Assembly (NCBI GenBank): GCA_020342235.1
Contig: CP073215.1
Coordinates: forward strand, 1,488,001 to 1,552,000
Origin: Saccharomycopsis phalli
Taxonomy: Eukaryota > Ascomycota > Saccharomycetes > Ascoideales > Saccharomycopsidaceae
DNA length: 64,000 nucleotides
Reading direction: 5' to 3'
Below the pieces are notes generated by a model. The model was not told the DNA's origin, did no database searches, and saw only the letters and a list, made by a program, of their open reading frames with translations. Position numbers and translations under genes: made by a program. The first letter of the stretch is position 1. Each line of letters starts with the position of its first letter. Shown piece after piece: positions 18,429 to 27,548 of the stretch.

Positions 18429-20546
18429 ATGGAAGGCCTAAATTTGAACAGTCCATCAGATATTAATGTATATTTGAAGAAAATCATTGAGAAGAATGAA
18501 AAAGTCTCTGAGGATGTTGGCGTTGGTTTAGTTCTGGCTCTAAAGAAACTTATACTCAAGGATATCGAGATCAATAACTGTATTACCGTTTTGTCGGATT
18601 TGGTGGGATATCTTCCGCGTTCAATCAAGTTTAATCTTTTGTTCAATGATGAATTTTTTCTAGATAAAATCTTTACTTACAGCGTGAGTCAGCCATTCGA
18701 TGATGGCCCTTATATTATTATGAATAGTTATCTCCGTGGAGATTTCTTGTCTAGCAAATCCACAAGCACTAATAATAATAACAGCTACTACGGTTTGTGG
18801 TGCAAAGTCTATAAGCGGCATAAGAAATTCCTTAAGCATGGGACCTCTAGAATGCTTTCTAGGAGTCCTAGCAGCGTCAAGTCCACTTGTGAATTCGCAA
18901 TGCTTTTGGTAATGATTAGCTGTTATGTGCCAAACACGAATTTAGGACTTGACTTTTTTTTGACTTCAAGGGAAACAGGACTTGCTGCCAGTGTTGCAGT
19001 AGTTGTGTTTAACGAAGGGGTACTTCCTTCAGACGTGTATTTACCCATCATGCAAGAGCACATGAGAAATGTGGGTCAGTTTAGAAAAATTCTAGAAGGA
19101 ACTGCTTATGATCCCATTAATAACCCTGTTCACAAGAAAATAATTGATGAAGCTTTGAAGAGTATAAAATCTTTTACCCATATTAACACCAAGGGAATGT
19201 CTGATGCTGATATCTATGAAAAGTCGGGCTTTACAAGGAACCCAGTTGATTACTTCCGACAAAACCATATTATATACTCTACTATCCACTTTGTCCTGTT
19301 CTTCAAATCACCTGTCTTTGAGGAATTCCTACAAAGTTATTCGCTGCGTTCTCGATTAATTAAATCAGAGAACCTCAGATTTCCACTTTTGAAGTTTTTA
19401 TTCCACATTTCAGAAGTCGTCGAAAAATATGTTTTTAGAGATATATTTCCTTTTGAGGAAGTCTTCAGAAAATTTGTGGTGAATGTGGATTACTTCTTTT
19501 TGACTATAATGGCCAAGCTTCATGAATTTTGGCAGGTCTCAGGAGCTACTAATGATAATGAAGAAGATTTCCAGGCACATACTAATTTGATGAAAATTGT
19601 TATAAAGAAGTTAAATGACGCTCTTAATATGGACGATGGGTTTGAGGCTGCTAGAGATGAAGTAAATGCTTTAACTTATCACCAGGCCAAGCAGATTCAA
19701 TTAGAGTTTTTTAAGTCGAATCAATATCGAGGGTTTCTTAATCATTATGAGCTTAAAAGCTATGATCATTTCATTTTTGAGAGTATTAAGCTATTCATTA
19801 TTAATGAGCGGTTAGTGGAATTAGCTAGGGGTCACTTTGGTTACTTATCGAACCCAACACAATTGACTGGTTTAGACAAGGAGAAAAAGAAAATATTTTT
19901 AACCATTAGCCCCAACAATACTGCTATCTTTTATAAAGAGTTTCCTATGAACTATACACAGCAAGAGCCAATTATTCTAGACCAAAAAAATTCCAACCAG
20001 ATTGTAATAAAAGATATCAAACATATTTCTGTTGAAGAAGTGAAGAATAATATACAAGGAAAATTTAGAATTTCTTTGGCGATACCTTCAAAGGTTAAAA
20101 TCACTAAGATATCGCTATTTGGCCGTGAAAGTACCCCGTTTTTTTCTTTCTTCTTGGATACTGAGAAGAACGCAATGTTATGGATTGATGTGCTTAATTT
20201 ACTTATTTCAAAATTTAAGTTTGACAATGTATCAAGGGAAACTAAAGTACAGATGGAGCAATTATTTCAGATAAAAAAGACCAGACAGTTTTCGCCTTTG
20301 GGTTATCTTTATACTAACAATTCCATTGCTTTAATGACAAATGGGAATTTCTTGCAGATTGAAGACACAGATCTTCAATTCAATAAAAAAAGGGACAGAT
20401 CAAATTCCTACGATCAATTTTATGATAGTTTGGAATCTTTCAAGATAGGAGAAGTTGAAGAAGATTCCAATCCCATCAAAGGAGACAAGATTTACAATTA
20501 TGATGCTTTAATTTCCATTTCTGATAACTTTTATTATTCTAGATAA
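18429..20546 (+). CDS. ELMO/CED-12 family protein, paralog A (Lmo1-like)
   Basis: Lmo1/ELMO proteins partner a DOCK-type exchange factor (Dck1) to activate a Rac/Rho5 GTPase. This 705-residue protein shows an N-terminal armadillo-like helical region and a weak ELMO-domain segment near residues 250-400 (KSGFTRNPVDYFRQNH). A C-terminal PH domain starts near 455 with NERLVELARG and ends with the PH helix NAMLWIDVLNLLI near 578, then MEQLFQIKKTRQFSPL. The PH helix and spacing parallel mammalian ELMO1 (YCIWTDGLNALLG). The tail ends in YDALISISDNFYYSR. The frame is intact. It is one of three same-strand paralogs here (24688 and 27549) and has the most diverged ELMO segment. Which copy is the ancestral LMO1 cannot be told. 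Confidence 0.8.
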   Translation: MEGLNLNSPSDINVYLKKIIEKNEKVSEDVGVGLVLALKKLILKDIEINNCITVLSDLVGYLPRSIKFNLLFNDEFFLDKIFTYSVSQPFDDGPYIIMNSYLRGDFLSSKSTSTNNNNSYYGLWCKVYKRHKKFLKHGTSRMLSRSPSSVKSTCEFAMLLVMISCYVPNTNLGLDFFLTSRETGLAASVAVVVFNEGVLPSDVYLPIMQEHMRNVGQFRKILEGTAYDPINNPVHKKIIDEALKSIKSFTHINTKGMSDADIYEKSGFTRNPVDYFRQNHIIYSTIHFVLFFKSPVFEEFLQSYSLRSRLIKSENLRFPLLKFLFHISEVVEKYVFRDIFPFEEVFRKFVVNVDYFFLTIMAKLHEFWQVSGATNDNEEDFQAHTNLMKIVIKKLNDALNMDDGFEAARDEVNALTYHQAKQIQLEFFKSNQYRGFLNHYELKSYDHFIFESIKLFIINERLVELARGHFGYLSNPTQLTGLDKEKKKIFLTISPNNTAIFYKEFPMNYTQQEPIILDQKNSNQIVIKDIKHISVEEVKNNIQGKFRISLAIPSKVKITKISLFGRESTPFFSFFLDTEKNAMLWIDVLNLLISKFKFDNVSRETKVQMEQLFQIKKTRQFSPLGYLYTNNSIALMTNGNFLQIEDTDLQFNKKRDRSNSYDQFYDSLESFKIGEVEEDSNPIKGDKIYNYDALISISDNFYYSR

Positions 20547-22019
20547 ATATCTAATGACTGGCAGCTTTCTGGTATAGCTTATAAGTGGCTAATAAGTAGT
20601 GGCGCTGTCTTTAGTCGTTGATAGTGAAATATCGATCACTCCTGTGGACTTAGTATAGCTATAGCCTTAAATAAATATCAGTGTAATAAAGAGGATGAAA
20701 GGGTTACCCTAAAAAAGTTTATCTACCGTCTGTTTGGTTCCTAGGAAATGGTCTAGCCAGATCCATTCACTCTACACAACAACACTGCATCCTTTCCATG
20801 ACCTCTGAGCAGTTCCAAGACATTCATTCCTCTCTTTGAAACATTTCTTTCTTTGTTCTTCCATTTCTGTTTCTGTTATGCTTGCTTTTTGACCCAGTCT
20901 CCTAGTCAGAGGTAATGGTCTCGCCAAGTCCATTCCCTTAGACCAAAGAATGTGTCTTACTTTCTCCAGATATAAATAGTTAGACTATTCCCTGAATAGT
21001 CAAGCGAATATATTTTAGCTATTTTACCAACTTCATATCCTAGTTATTATATTACAATCAGTATAATGAATCATTGAACGCAGACTGTACAAACGAATGC
21101 ATACTCTGCATATCCCTATACCGAACAATGTATATATCGTAATTTGGTCGGTGATTTATCAAATAAAATTAATAAATGAATATAGTAAAATAATACACGT
21201 ATTCATTCATGTACGATAGCTGAGGCGGTTAGTCATCATGGAAATACTCTCACTAAGAGTGCTGAGCAGAATAGTTGCTTAGAATTAAATGATTGATTCT
21301 AGCGCGCAGCTGAGAAGGTAATATATTTAGCTTTTATACATTCGATTATTTAAATTTAAAAATCTATATCGTTTTACAATTGATCATTTGTAGTTACCCA
21401 ATCGTTCCGACTGGGTCATTCATACATCTGTGATTATTAGTGGAAATCCGATTATTCCGATAGAAATTTGTAATAATTTCCTGAGAGATGTACAAATTTA
21501 TAATCATTCATGACGGCTAGGTTGTACACAAGGTAAACAACTTAAGTATTATATAAACTAGCTACACATAAGCGCGTGTTAATGTTTTCAAAGTATAGAG
21601 AATGACCATAAGAAACTAGTATCACAGGTTTTCTGGTATCTGATGATAAGATGACAAGTAGGCCAAAACAAGATATCATCGGTATTATAGGAATTCTATA
21701 TGTGAATTATAGTTATTGTAAAGATTTTGAACTTTTCAGTGACTGTTTATTGTTCGTATAGTTGTTTTGTTTCAAAGCCACCTTTTGACATGATGTATGG
21801 TTTATATACGATTTAAGTGCATCTATTTATCCGTGGCGATTGCTGAAAGGTAGATCATCGACTAAAATAAATTTCAGTGACTAGCATGTAATTATGGAGA
21901 TAGTACCAAATCTAATATATTCTTTCTAAAAGTCATTATGCGTGCTTTAACATTTATGCTTAATGTATATCGTGCCATACAAAGTACAACAGTCAAATTG
22001 TCTATTCCAAAGAGACAGC

Positions 22020-22153
22020 AAATTACATGATAGTAACATATATTAGTAATGAAATACATCGGGAATAGCGGCATACATAGTAATAGCAAATTACATGACA
22101 CTGGAATACCTTACTAATAACATACATTAGTAATGACATACATTAGGAATAAC
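22020..22153. repeat. Imperfect direct repeat pair
   Basis: The unit starts AAATTACATGA at 22020 and again at 22088. Both copies continue with ACATAYATTAGTAATGA and end in GGAATARC. The second copy carries about 15 extra bases and a further echo of ACATACATTAG. Its function is unknown. Confidence 0.6.
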
Positions 22154-22545
22154 AAAATACTTAATAACAACAAGTTATGGTAATAATAGCGAAAATAAAC
22201 CGTAATTATCTGATCAAGTATTTCCCAATTCAACCATTTTATTGGTACCATTTCTGAATATGATATCAATTATTTAGATTTAATCGCCTGTTCTGCTACT
22301 CCACCATCACCATATCGGACCCGCTACATAATTATTACAAGGGTGGAGGGCGCAAAAATTTTCAGGCGAGGTCACCAGTGCCACACTCCAAATACAATAC
22401 AACAAATAGCATCATCTAAATAATCTAATAGAACCAATCCTTATACCCAATGTTCACAATGCGATTTGGGCCATTAATCGGGGAAATCGAGACATGGTAT
22501 GATCCTATTAAATAAGCTTTTTGTTTATGCATATTCTTACTTATG

Positions 22546-22593
22546 GCCCATGAGCCCCATGGGCTGCGGGGCAAGAAAAACCGGGTTTATAAA
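22546..22593 (+). promoter_or_regulatory. Operator-like inverted repeat and TATA box before the MFS gene
   Basis: GCCCATG (22546-22552) and CATGGGC (22558-22564) form a perfect 7 bp inverted repeat around AGCCC. A TATA-like TTTATAAA lies at 22586-22593, about 50 bp before the ATG at 22644. The G+C-rich palindrome stands out in AT-rich surroundings and looks like a dimeric transcription factor site. Further upstream, CGGACCCGC near 22316 may be a zinc-cluster factor half-site pair. Confidence 0.5.
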
Positions 22594-22643
22594 TTCGTAT
22601 TTTCACCGTCCTTCATCGGAGAGAGTTTAGTCAAAATTTCAAT

Positions 22644-24305
22644 ATGCCGTCTAATACTGAGGAAGGCAAAGTACATTATCCGAATGAGGATAACAACGAA
22701 TGCCATTTACTCCACAGGTCTAATTCTACTACGTCAAAGCCTGCTTTTTCTCTTGCTCCTTTGGGTGATACTGATCAGACATTTTTCCCCATTCCTGAGT
22801 CTCTTCCAACCTCACCGGGATACGAGTTGAAAGAAAGTGAAATGTTCCATGTAGACTCTCTGGCTCAACTATTTCCCGAACAGGAAGGCTCATATAATAT
22901 GTCCAAGGAGGTACATAAGACCTTCAAAAGGTCTCAGGCTGTAACTAAATCTGCAGGTGAAGAGACGATTAGTATTAACAATAGGCACCCCAAACAAATG
23001 TCGCTAAATGCACCGGCAAAAAATATTTATCGATTGATTTCTGGCTGCTGCTGGGGATTTATGTGTGGGTTTGCTGATGGTGCAGTTGGTTCTTTGCTTC
23101 CATCCATCGAAGAGTATTATCACATCTCATATTCCATAGTCTCATTGATCTGGCTAGGAAATTCTGCAGGATTCATTCTCGTGGCTCTTGGGTCCTCATT
23201 GATAGCAAAGCACCTTACAATATACTCATCGGTGACTTTATGCACGTTGTTTCAGGCGATTCAATACGGGATCGTGACCTCAGGGACCAAATTTCCCGTA
23301 ATTGTCCTTGGATTCTTCATTGGCGGCATTGGAAATGCCCTCGGATTATCTCAGCATAATATGTATTTGTCGCGTTTTGACAGGGCCACTGTTTACTTGG
23401 GGATACTTCATGGTAGCTATGGTATTGGTGCTACTGTGGGCCCGCTCATAGCCACGGCTATGCTATCGCAAAACATTAAATGGCATTATTTCTACGGCGT
23501 ATTAACTGGGTTAGCGCTCTTTAATTCTGTTTTCGTTTCCTGGTCCTATTTGGGCGTAGTACAGGACTTGAAGGTTTGGGATATCGACAATGAAAGTATT
23601 GAGTTGGATGATATGTCCCAACATAAGGGATCAGCCCTAGAACAAACTACAAGTACCAAGACTCCAGAGCAAACCACAGGCTCCAAGGAATTTTTGCTTG
23701 CAGTAAAGCAGATCCGAACCTGGCTTTTGTCATTTTTTGTATTTTTCTACCAAGGCGCAGAAGTTGGCTTTGGGTCATGGATGGTAACTTTTTTACTCGA
23801 TTATAGGCACAGCGATCCAATCTCTACAGGGTACGTCACATCGGGATTCTGGGCAGGTGTGACGCTCAGTAGAATTGTTTTAACACCAATATGTGTTAAA
23901 TATATTGGTAATCGCCGATCCATCATTATACTTTCATTTGCTACGGTGATTTTCGATATTCTTTCTTGGCAGCTCAAGAATGTAATTGGCGCAGCAGTTT
24001 TTGCATCGTTAGTCGGGGTTTCTGTCGGACCTTCGTATCCACTAATGGTGGGAATGATTACAAATGTGTTGCCTAGAAAAGTGCAGGTTATTGCCATGAC
24101 AATTATGACTGCATTTGGATCGTCTGGAGGTGCCTTGTTCCCTTTTATGATTGGCTTGGTGCTGCAATTCCGAGGAACATATGTGATGCATCCCATATTT
24201 ATTGCTTTAATTGCATCTATGCTAATTACTTGGATATGCTTACCAAATGTGGAAAGGATCTCCAAACAGGGCCCTCCGAAAAGTGTGTGGCAACATGTTT
24301 GGTGA
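22644..24305 (+). CDS. MFS transporter, BSC6-like
   Basis: Major facilitator with about 12 membrane segments and a hydrophilic N-terminal tail of about 125 residues, 553 residues in all. The first segment reads CCWGFMCGFADGAVGSLLPS near residue 134. The block ALGLSQHNMYLSRF then LGILHGSYGIGATVGPLIAT near 235-275 is characteristic of the fungal BSC6/YOL137W-type group, which is distantly related to FucP sugar permeases. A charged central loop at about 320-350 separates the two halves. The substrate is unknown. A TATA box lies 50 bp upstream. The gene stands between ELMO-like paralogs A and B on the same strand, and nothing in its sequence links it to them. Confidence 0.8.
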   Translation: MPSNTEEGKVHYPNEDNNECHLLHRSNSTTSKPAFSLAPLGDTDQTFFPIPESLPTSPGYELKESEMFHVDSLAQLFPEQEGSYNMSKEVHKTFKRSQAVTKSAGEETISINNRHPKQMSLNAPAKNIYRLISGCCWGFMCGFADGAVGSLLPSIEEYYHISYSIVSLIWLGNSAGFILVALGSSLIAKHLTIYSSVTLCTLFQAIQYGIVTSGTKFPVIVLGFFIGGIGNALGLSQHNMYLSRFDRATVYLGILHGSYGIGATVGPLIATAMLSQNIKWHYFYGVLTGLALFNSVFVSWSYLGVVQDLKVWDIDNESIELDDMSQHKGSALEQTTSTKTPEQTTGSKEFLLAVKQIRTWLLSFFVFFYQGAEVGFGSWMVTFLLDYRHSDPISTGYVTSGFWAGVTLSRIVLTPICVKYIGNRRSIIILSFATVIFDILSWQLKNVIGAAVFASLVGVSVGPSYPLMVGMITNVLPRKVQVIAMTIMTAFGSSGGALFPFMIGLVLQFRGTYVMHPIFIALIASMLITWICLPNVERISKQGPPKSVWQHVW

Positions 24306-24687
24306 TTTTGTTAGTGGTTAATCCCACGCAAAGTGATGTGCGGAACTAAGTTTTAAATGGGCTTTTTCCGCTGCTTGTTAACGCACGCTTATAGCCAATG
24401 AGAATAGGAGTACCGATTATTTTGCCTACATTGGTAAATTTGAAATAGCATTTACGCTTAACAACAATATGGGAGCCGACAAACAATCTGCTAATAATAA
24501 ATAGATTTATTATTGTGTGTTTCAGCTTGTACTACTGTAGCCTTCATGCATACTACTTGAATATAAGTATTGACCTACAGACATCAGGCTAAAATCTGGT
24601 TAACGTTTTAGCGCAAAATCCAACAGTCGTAGGCATCTAGGAAAAGTAGATAAATACAATGGTCGCCTGTTTGAAAATATCCAAAAC
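24306..24687. other. Intergenic, promoter of paralog B
   Basis: 382 bp of AT-rich DNA between the MFS stop and the next ELMO-like start. TA-rich runs occur near 24490-24515. No gene or clear operator was seen. Confidence 0.4.
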
Positions 24688-26826
24688 ATGGATTTCAAAG
24701 ATTCCTTGGCAATAGATAGATACCTTCACGAGGTCCTCACCGAGACTTCTCTCCCCATCAATCAGGGTATTCGTTTTGTGGAAACGTTGCAGGACAACTT
24801 TCGCACCAAAGATAAAAAAGCAGCTATTAATACCTTGGCACACTTGGTTCCATACTTGAAGCCTTCCTCGGAGTTTAATCGTTTATTCAACGACTACTAC
24901 TTCTTGCAGTCACTAGCCATCTATGCGATTGAGAACCCATTGGAAAATTCCCCTTACATAGTAATAAACTCGTATCTCAAAGGCGACTTTCTCGAAGAAA
25001 CAACAGTCAATAACCCGCATAATAATGATGGCTTCAAGAGCTTTTTCTCGGTGTTCAATAAGCATTCAGAATTATTGGAAAATGTTCCAAAGCGTATCCT
25101 CACGAAAAACCCACAGACAGCTAAAGCTTCTGTCGATTTTGTTATTGCCTTGGTTGCAGTAGCAGCATACCCTCCTAACATAAATTATGCATTGAAGGTA
25201 TTTATTTTGCTAAGAAAGTTGGAATTCACTCAGTTGTTTGAGGGAGTTATCTTGAAGAACAAATTGATTCCACCTGACCTTGTGAAATTAATAATAACAT
25301 ACCATCTAAAAAACATCATCAAGATTATTCATTTGCTATCAAACACCAAGTTTGACCCCAAATCAAACTATTTACATCATGGAATATTGCAGAAGGTGTG
25401 CGAAGGCATTAAAAACATAGCACCACAGCATCTAATCAAAGGCTTATCAGAAGAGAAATGCTTTGAGGTTTTGGGTTTCACCAGTTCTCCCATTAATTAT
25501 ATTGTCCAAAATTATAACATCGCTATGACTCTTTCATGTCTACAATTTATGAACAGTACTTCAATTGAAGCCCTTCGTTCACAAATCAACAGACAGCATA
25601 TGTTATGCAAAGATACAAACAAATTGTTTCCTGTTCAACGATTCATCTTTGAAATTTCGTACTTGATGAATAGGAATCTTTTCCAAAAGACCAACCCAAA
25701 CTTTGAGTACTTGTCGAAATTCATTCTTTTTGGCGACAGTTTAAGTTCCATGTTGCTTGGCAAGACTTTGCATTACTGGGAATCCAGCGAGGGGTCTGGT
25801 GAGGAGGATATCAAAACAGTTGTAGATTTGATAAAACTTGACATGCGCTATGTCAATGCATTGGTTTCGAAGGCAACCGATTTCCTGTTGGTGATGGAAA
25901 AATCATTAGGGCTCCAGTATCCAGATATTAAAAAGATTCAGTTGGAGTTCTTCAAGAACAATCAGTACTCAAACTATTTGGATACCAAAGATATTAGGGG
26001 GTTTGATAGCGACATTATGGGGAATCTCAAGTTCTTTATTGCAAATGAACGGTTATCTGAGTTAACTGTCGGGACAGTTTGCTTTTTAACCAATCCAATG
26101 CATATGAGTGTCAGGGAGAAAGCTGAGAGGTCATATAAGATGACGATAAGCACGAACAGAAGCACTATTTTGTACAAACCTTTTAATGGCTCAGACTCGT
26201 TCGAAGAAATTGAGATGAATAGCACGAGTAGTAAAAGCTTAAAAGTTCAAAACATCAAGTCCATTCATGTTGAAGATACAAGCCATGGGATACTCAAAAG
26301 TTTTGCCGCTCAAACCAACTTGGTTAGTAAAAGTGAAATTTTGATCGGCAGTAGGAACAAGACCACTAGAATAACATTAGTATTGAAGACAGACGAAGAG
26401 CCGTTTGTTTTTTATACAGATAACCAGCACAATGCCATCCTATGGACAGATTCTCTTAGTTTGCTCATTAATAAGTTCAATTTTAGAAAGATCACAGAGG
26501 AAACCAAGCATCACATGGAACAATTATTTGACATAAAAAGAACCATGCAGTTTTCTCCTTTGAGTGATATGTACAACAATAAGAATATCAGCCACTATAG
26601 AGGTAAAGGTGACTTCTTGCAGATTGACAACATTGAGTTTGATGTGACTGATAATACACTCTCAAATGAGTTTCTGGACTTATTAAGAAGCCACCAACTC
26701 AGATCTGACGGAATTATTGAAGAGAGGGACGAAGAAGAAAACGACGATGATAATGACAGTGGTAATGGTTTCGAATATGGGTATAGAGAGTTGGTTGAGG
26801 TTTCCAAAAACTTTTACTACCTCTAG
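24688..26826 (+). CDS. ELMO/CED-12 family protein, paralog B (Lmo1-like)
   Basis: It has 712 residues and the same architecture as the copies at 18429 and 27549. The N-terminal helical repeats include FNRLFNDYYFLQSLAIYAIE near residue 57 and IVINSYLKGDF near 91. The ELMO segment has EVLGFTSSPINYIVQNYN near 260, and LEFFKNNQYSNYL is near 416. The PH domain begins at NERLSELTVG near 452 and closes with the helix HNAILWTDSLSLLI near 577, then MEQLFDIKRTMQFSPL. The tail holds FLQIDNIEFD, an acidic run (EERDEEENDDDND) and ends with YRELVEVSKNFYYL. The expected role is binding a DOCK GEF for a Rac-like GTPase. The reading frame is open throughout, so it is probably functional. Confidence 0.8.
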   Translation: MDFKDSLAIDRYLHEVLTETSLPINQGIRFVETLQDNFRTKDKKAAINTLAHLVPYLKPSSEFNRLFNDYYFLQSLAIYAIENPLENSPYIVINSYLKGDFLEETTVNNPHNNDGFKSFFSVFNKHSELLENVPKRILTKNPQTAKASVDFVIALVAVAAYPPNINYALKVFILLRKLEFTQLFEGVILKNKLIPPDLVKLIITYHLKNIIKIIHLLSNTKFDPKSNYLHHGILQKVCEGIKNIAPQHLIKGLSEEKCFEVLGFTSSPINYIVQNYNIAMTLSCLQFMNSTSIEALRSQINRQHMLCKDTNKLFPVQRFIFEISYLMNRNLFQKTNPNFEYLSKFILFGDSLSSMLLGKTLHYWESSEGSGEEDIKTVVDLIKLDMRYVNALVSKATDFLLVMEKSLGLQYPDIKKIQLEFFKNNQYSNYLDTKDIRGFDSDIMGNLKFFIANERLSELTVGTVCFLTNPMHMSVREKAERSYKMTISTNRSTILYKPFNGSDSFEEIEMNSTSSKSLKVQNIKSIHVEDTSHGILKSFAAQTNLVSKSEILIGSRNKTTRITLVLKTDEEPFVFYTDNQHNAILWTDSLSLLINKFNFRKITEETKHHMEQLFDIKRTMQFSPLSDMYNNKNISHYRGKGDFLQIDNIEFDVTDNTLSNEFLDLLRSHQLRSDGIIEERDEEENDDDNDSGNGFEYGYRELVEVSKNFYYL

Positions 26827-27548
26827 GGATGAGGGCTTTTACAATGCACGTGGCGTATCTGAGCATTTTTAAATAGGAGTGATGTCAATAGACGTACTTA
26901 CTACAACAGTTGTTCCAACTTTAACATTATGGAATTAGCAAGCAAATACATTCTTACCGAACTTAAATTCCGTTTTGTCTGTACCTTGTAAGGCGCGTTG
27001 ACACAATATTTTTTACCGGTAGTTCACGCTCCGTAACCGTGTTCCTGCCATAACCAGCAGTTTGGCACAACCTCCTTGAGACGCGAAGTATCTGTCAACA
27101 TATTAAGGTACAATAGACAGTTTGTACGTATAATAAACATAATTAATATGTTTTCTGGAAATAGGATAAATTGCTTCTAAGACAAACTAGCGCACTATTT
27201 ATGCAGATAAAAATATGAGTTCATACTTGTATACACATATTTCTTCTATCTTTTCTTAGACATATCCTGACAAGTAAGACAAAATATCAAAGCCAAGTAA
27301 GATCAATGGAAATCAGCAAACAACGCCCAAATGATAGTTGCACATAGCCAGAATTGCTGAGAAATTTGAAAATTTATTAAAATAGGCTAGCTGATAATGG
27401 CTAGTATCTTTTTAAGTAGATTTCTTAGCTGTAGAGTGACGCATAACCGTTCTCTCGCTTAACAAGCCAATTACGTGGCATTCACCTATAAAATAGTGTA
27501 AATTCCCCCATTTTTGGCACTATAGAGTCATTTCGACATTACCTCACT
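26827..27548. other. Intergenic, promoter of paralog C
   Basis: 722 bp without a supported gene. It contains CACGTG at 26847-26852 and a TATA-like TATAAAAT at 27487-27494, 55-62 bp before the ATG of paralog C. No sequence shared with the promoters of paralogs A or B was noticed, which suggests the three have separate regulation. Confidence 0.45.

Larger units (their letters stand above)
20547..22643. other. 2.1 kb AT-rich gene-free stretch inside the ELMO cluster
   Basis: No supported gene lies in these 2097 bases; the longest ORF (21892-22101, minus) has ordinary-looking random composition. Internal structure includes an imperfect repeat pair at 20739-20770 and 20900-20935 (TCCTAG... ATGGTCT...GCCA...TCCATTC) and a second pair at 22020-22153. 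A hairpin-forming ACCCAATCGTTCCGACTGGGT-like segment lies near 21397-21417. Near-identical 13-mers TCAGTRTAATRAA flank a 380 bp segment (20678 and 21058). It may be a decayed insertion or breakpoint. No relic of ELMO or transporter coding sequence could be recognised by eye. Confidence 0.5.

Noticed and set aside
20678-21070. Possible solo LTR (TATA-like ATATAAATAG near 20972, similar 13-mers at both ends)
   Set aside because: No TG...CA ends with a clean short target duplication could be found, and no internal retroelement sequence is nearby. The flanking 13-mers differ at two places and may be chance.
21892-22101. 69-codon minus-strand ORF rich in Cys, Leu and Ile
   Set aside because: The composition is what AT-rich noncoding DNA gives, and it overlaps the direct repeats. 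No promoter or family signal.
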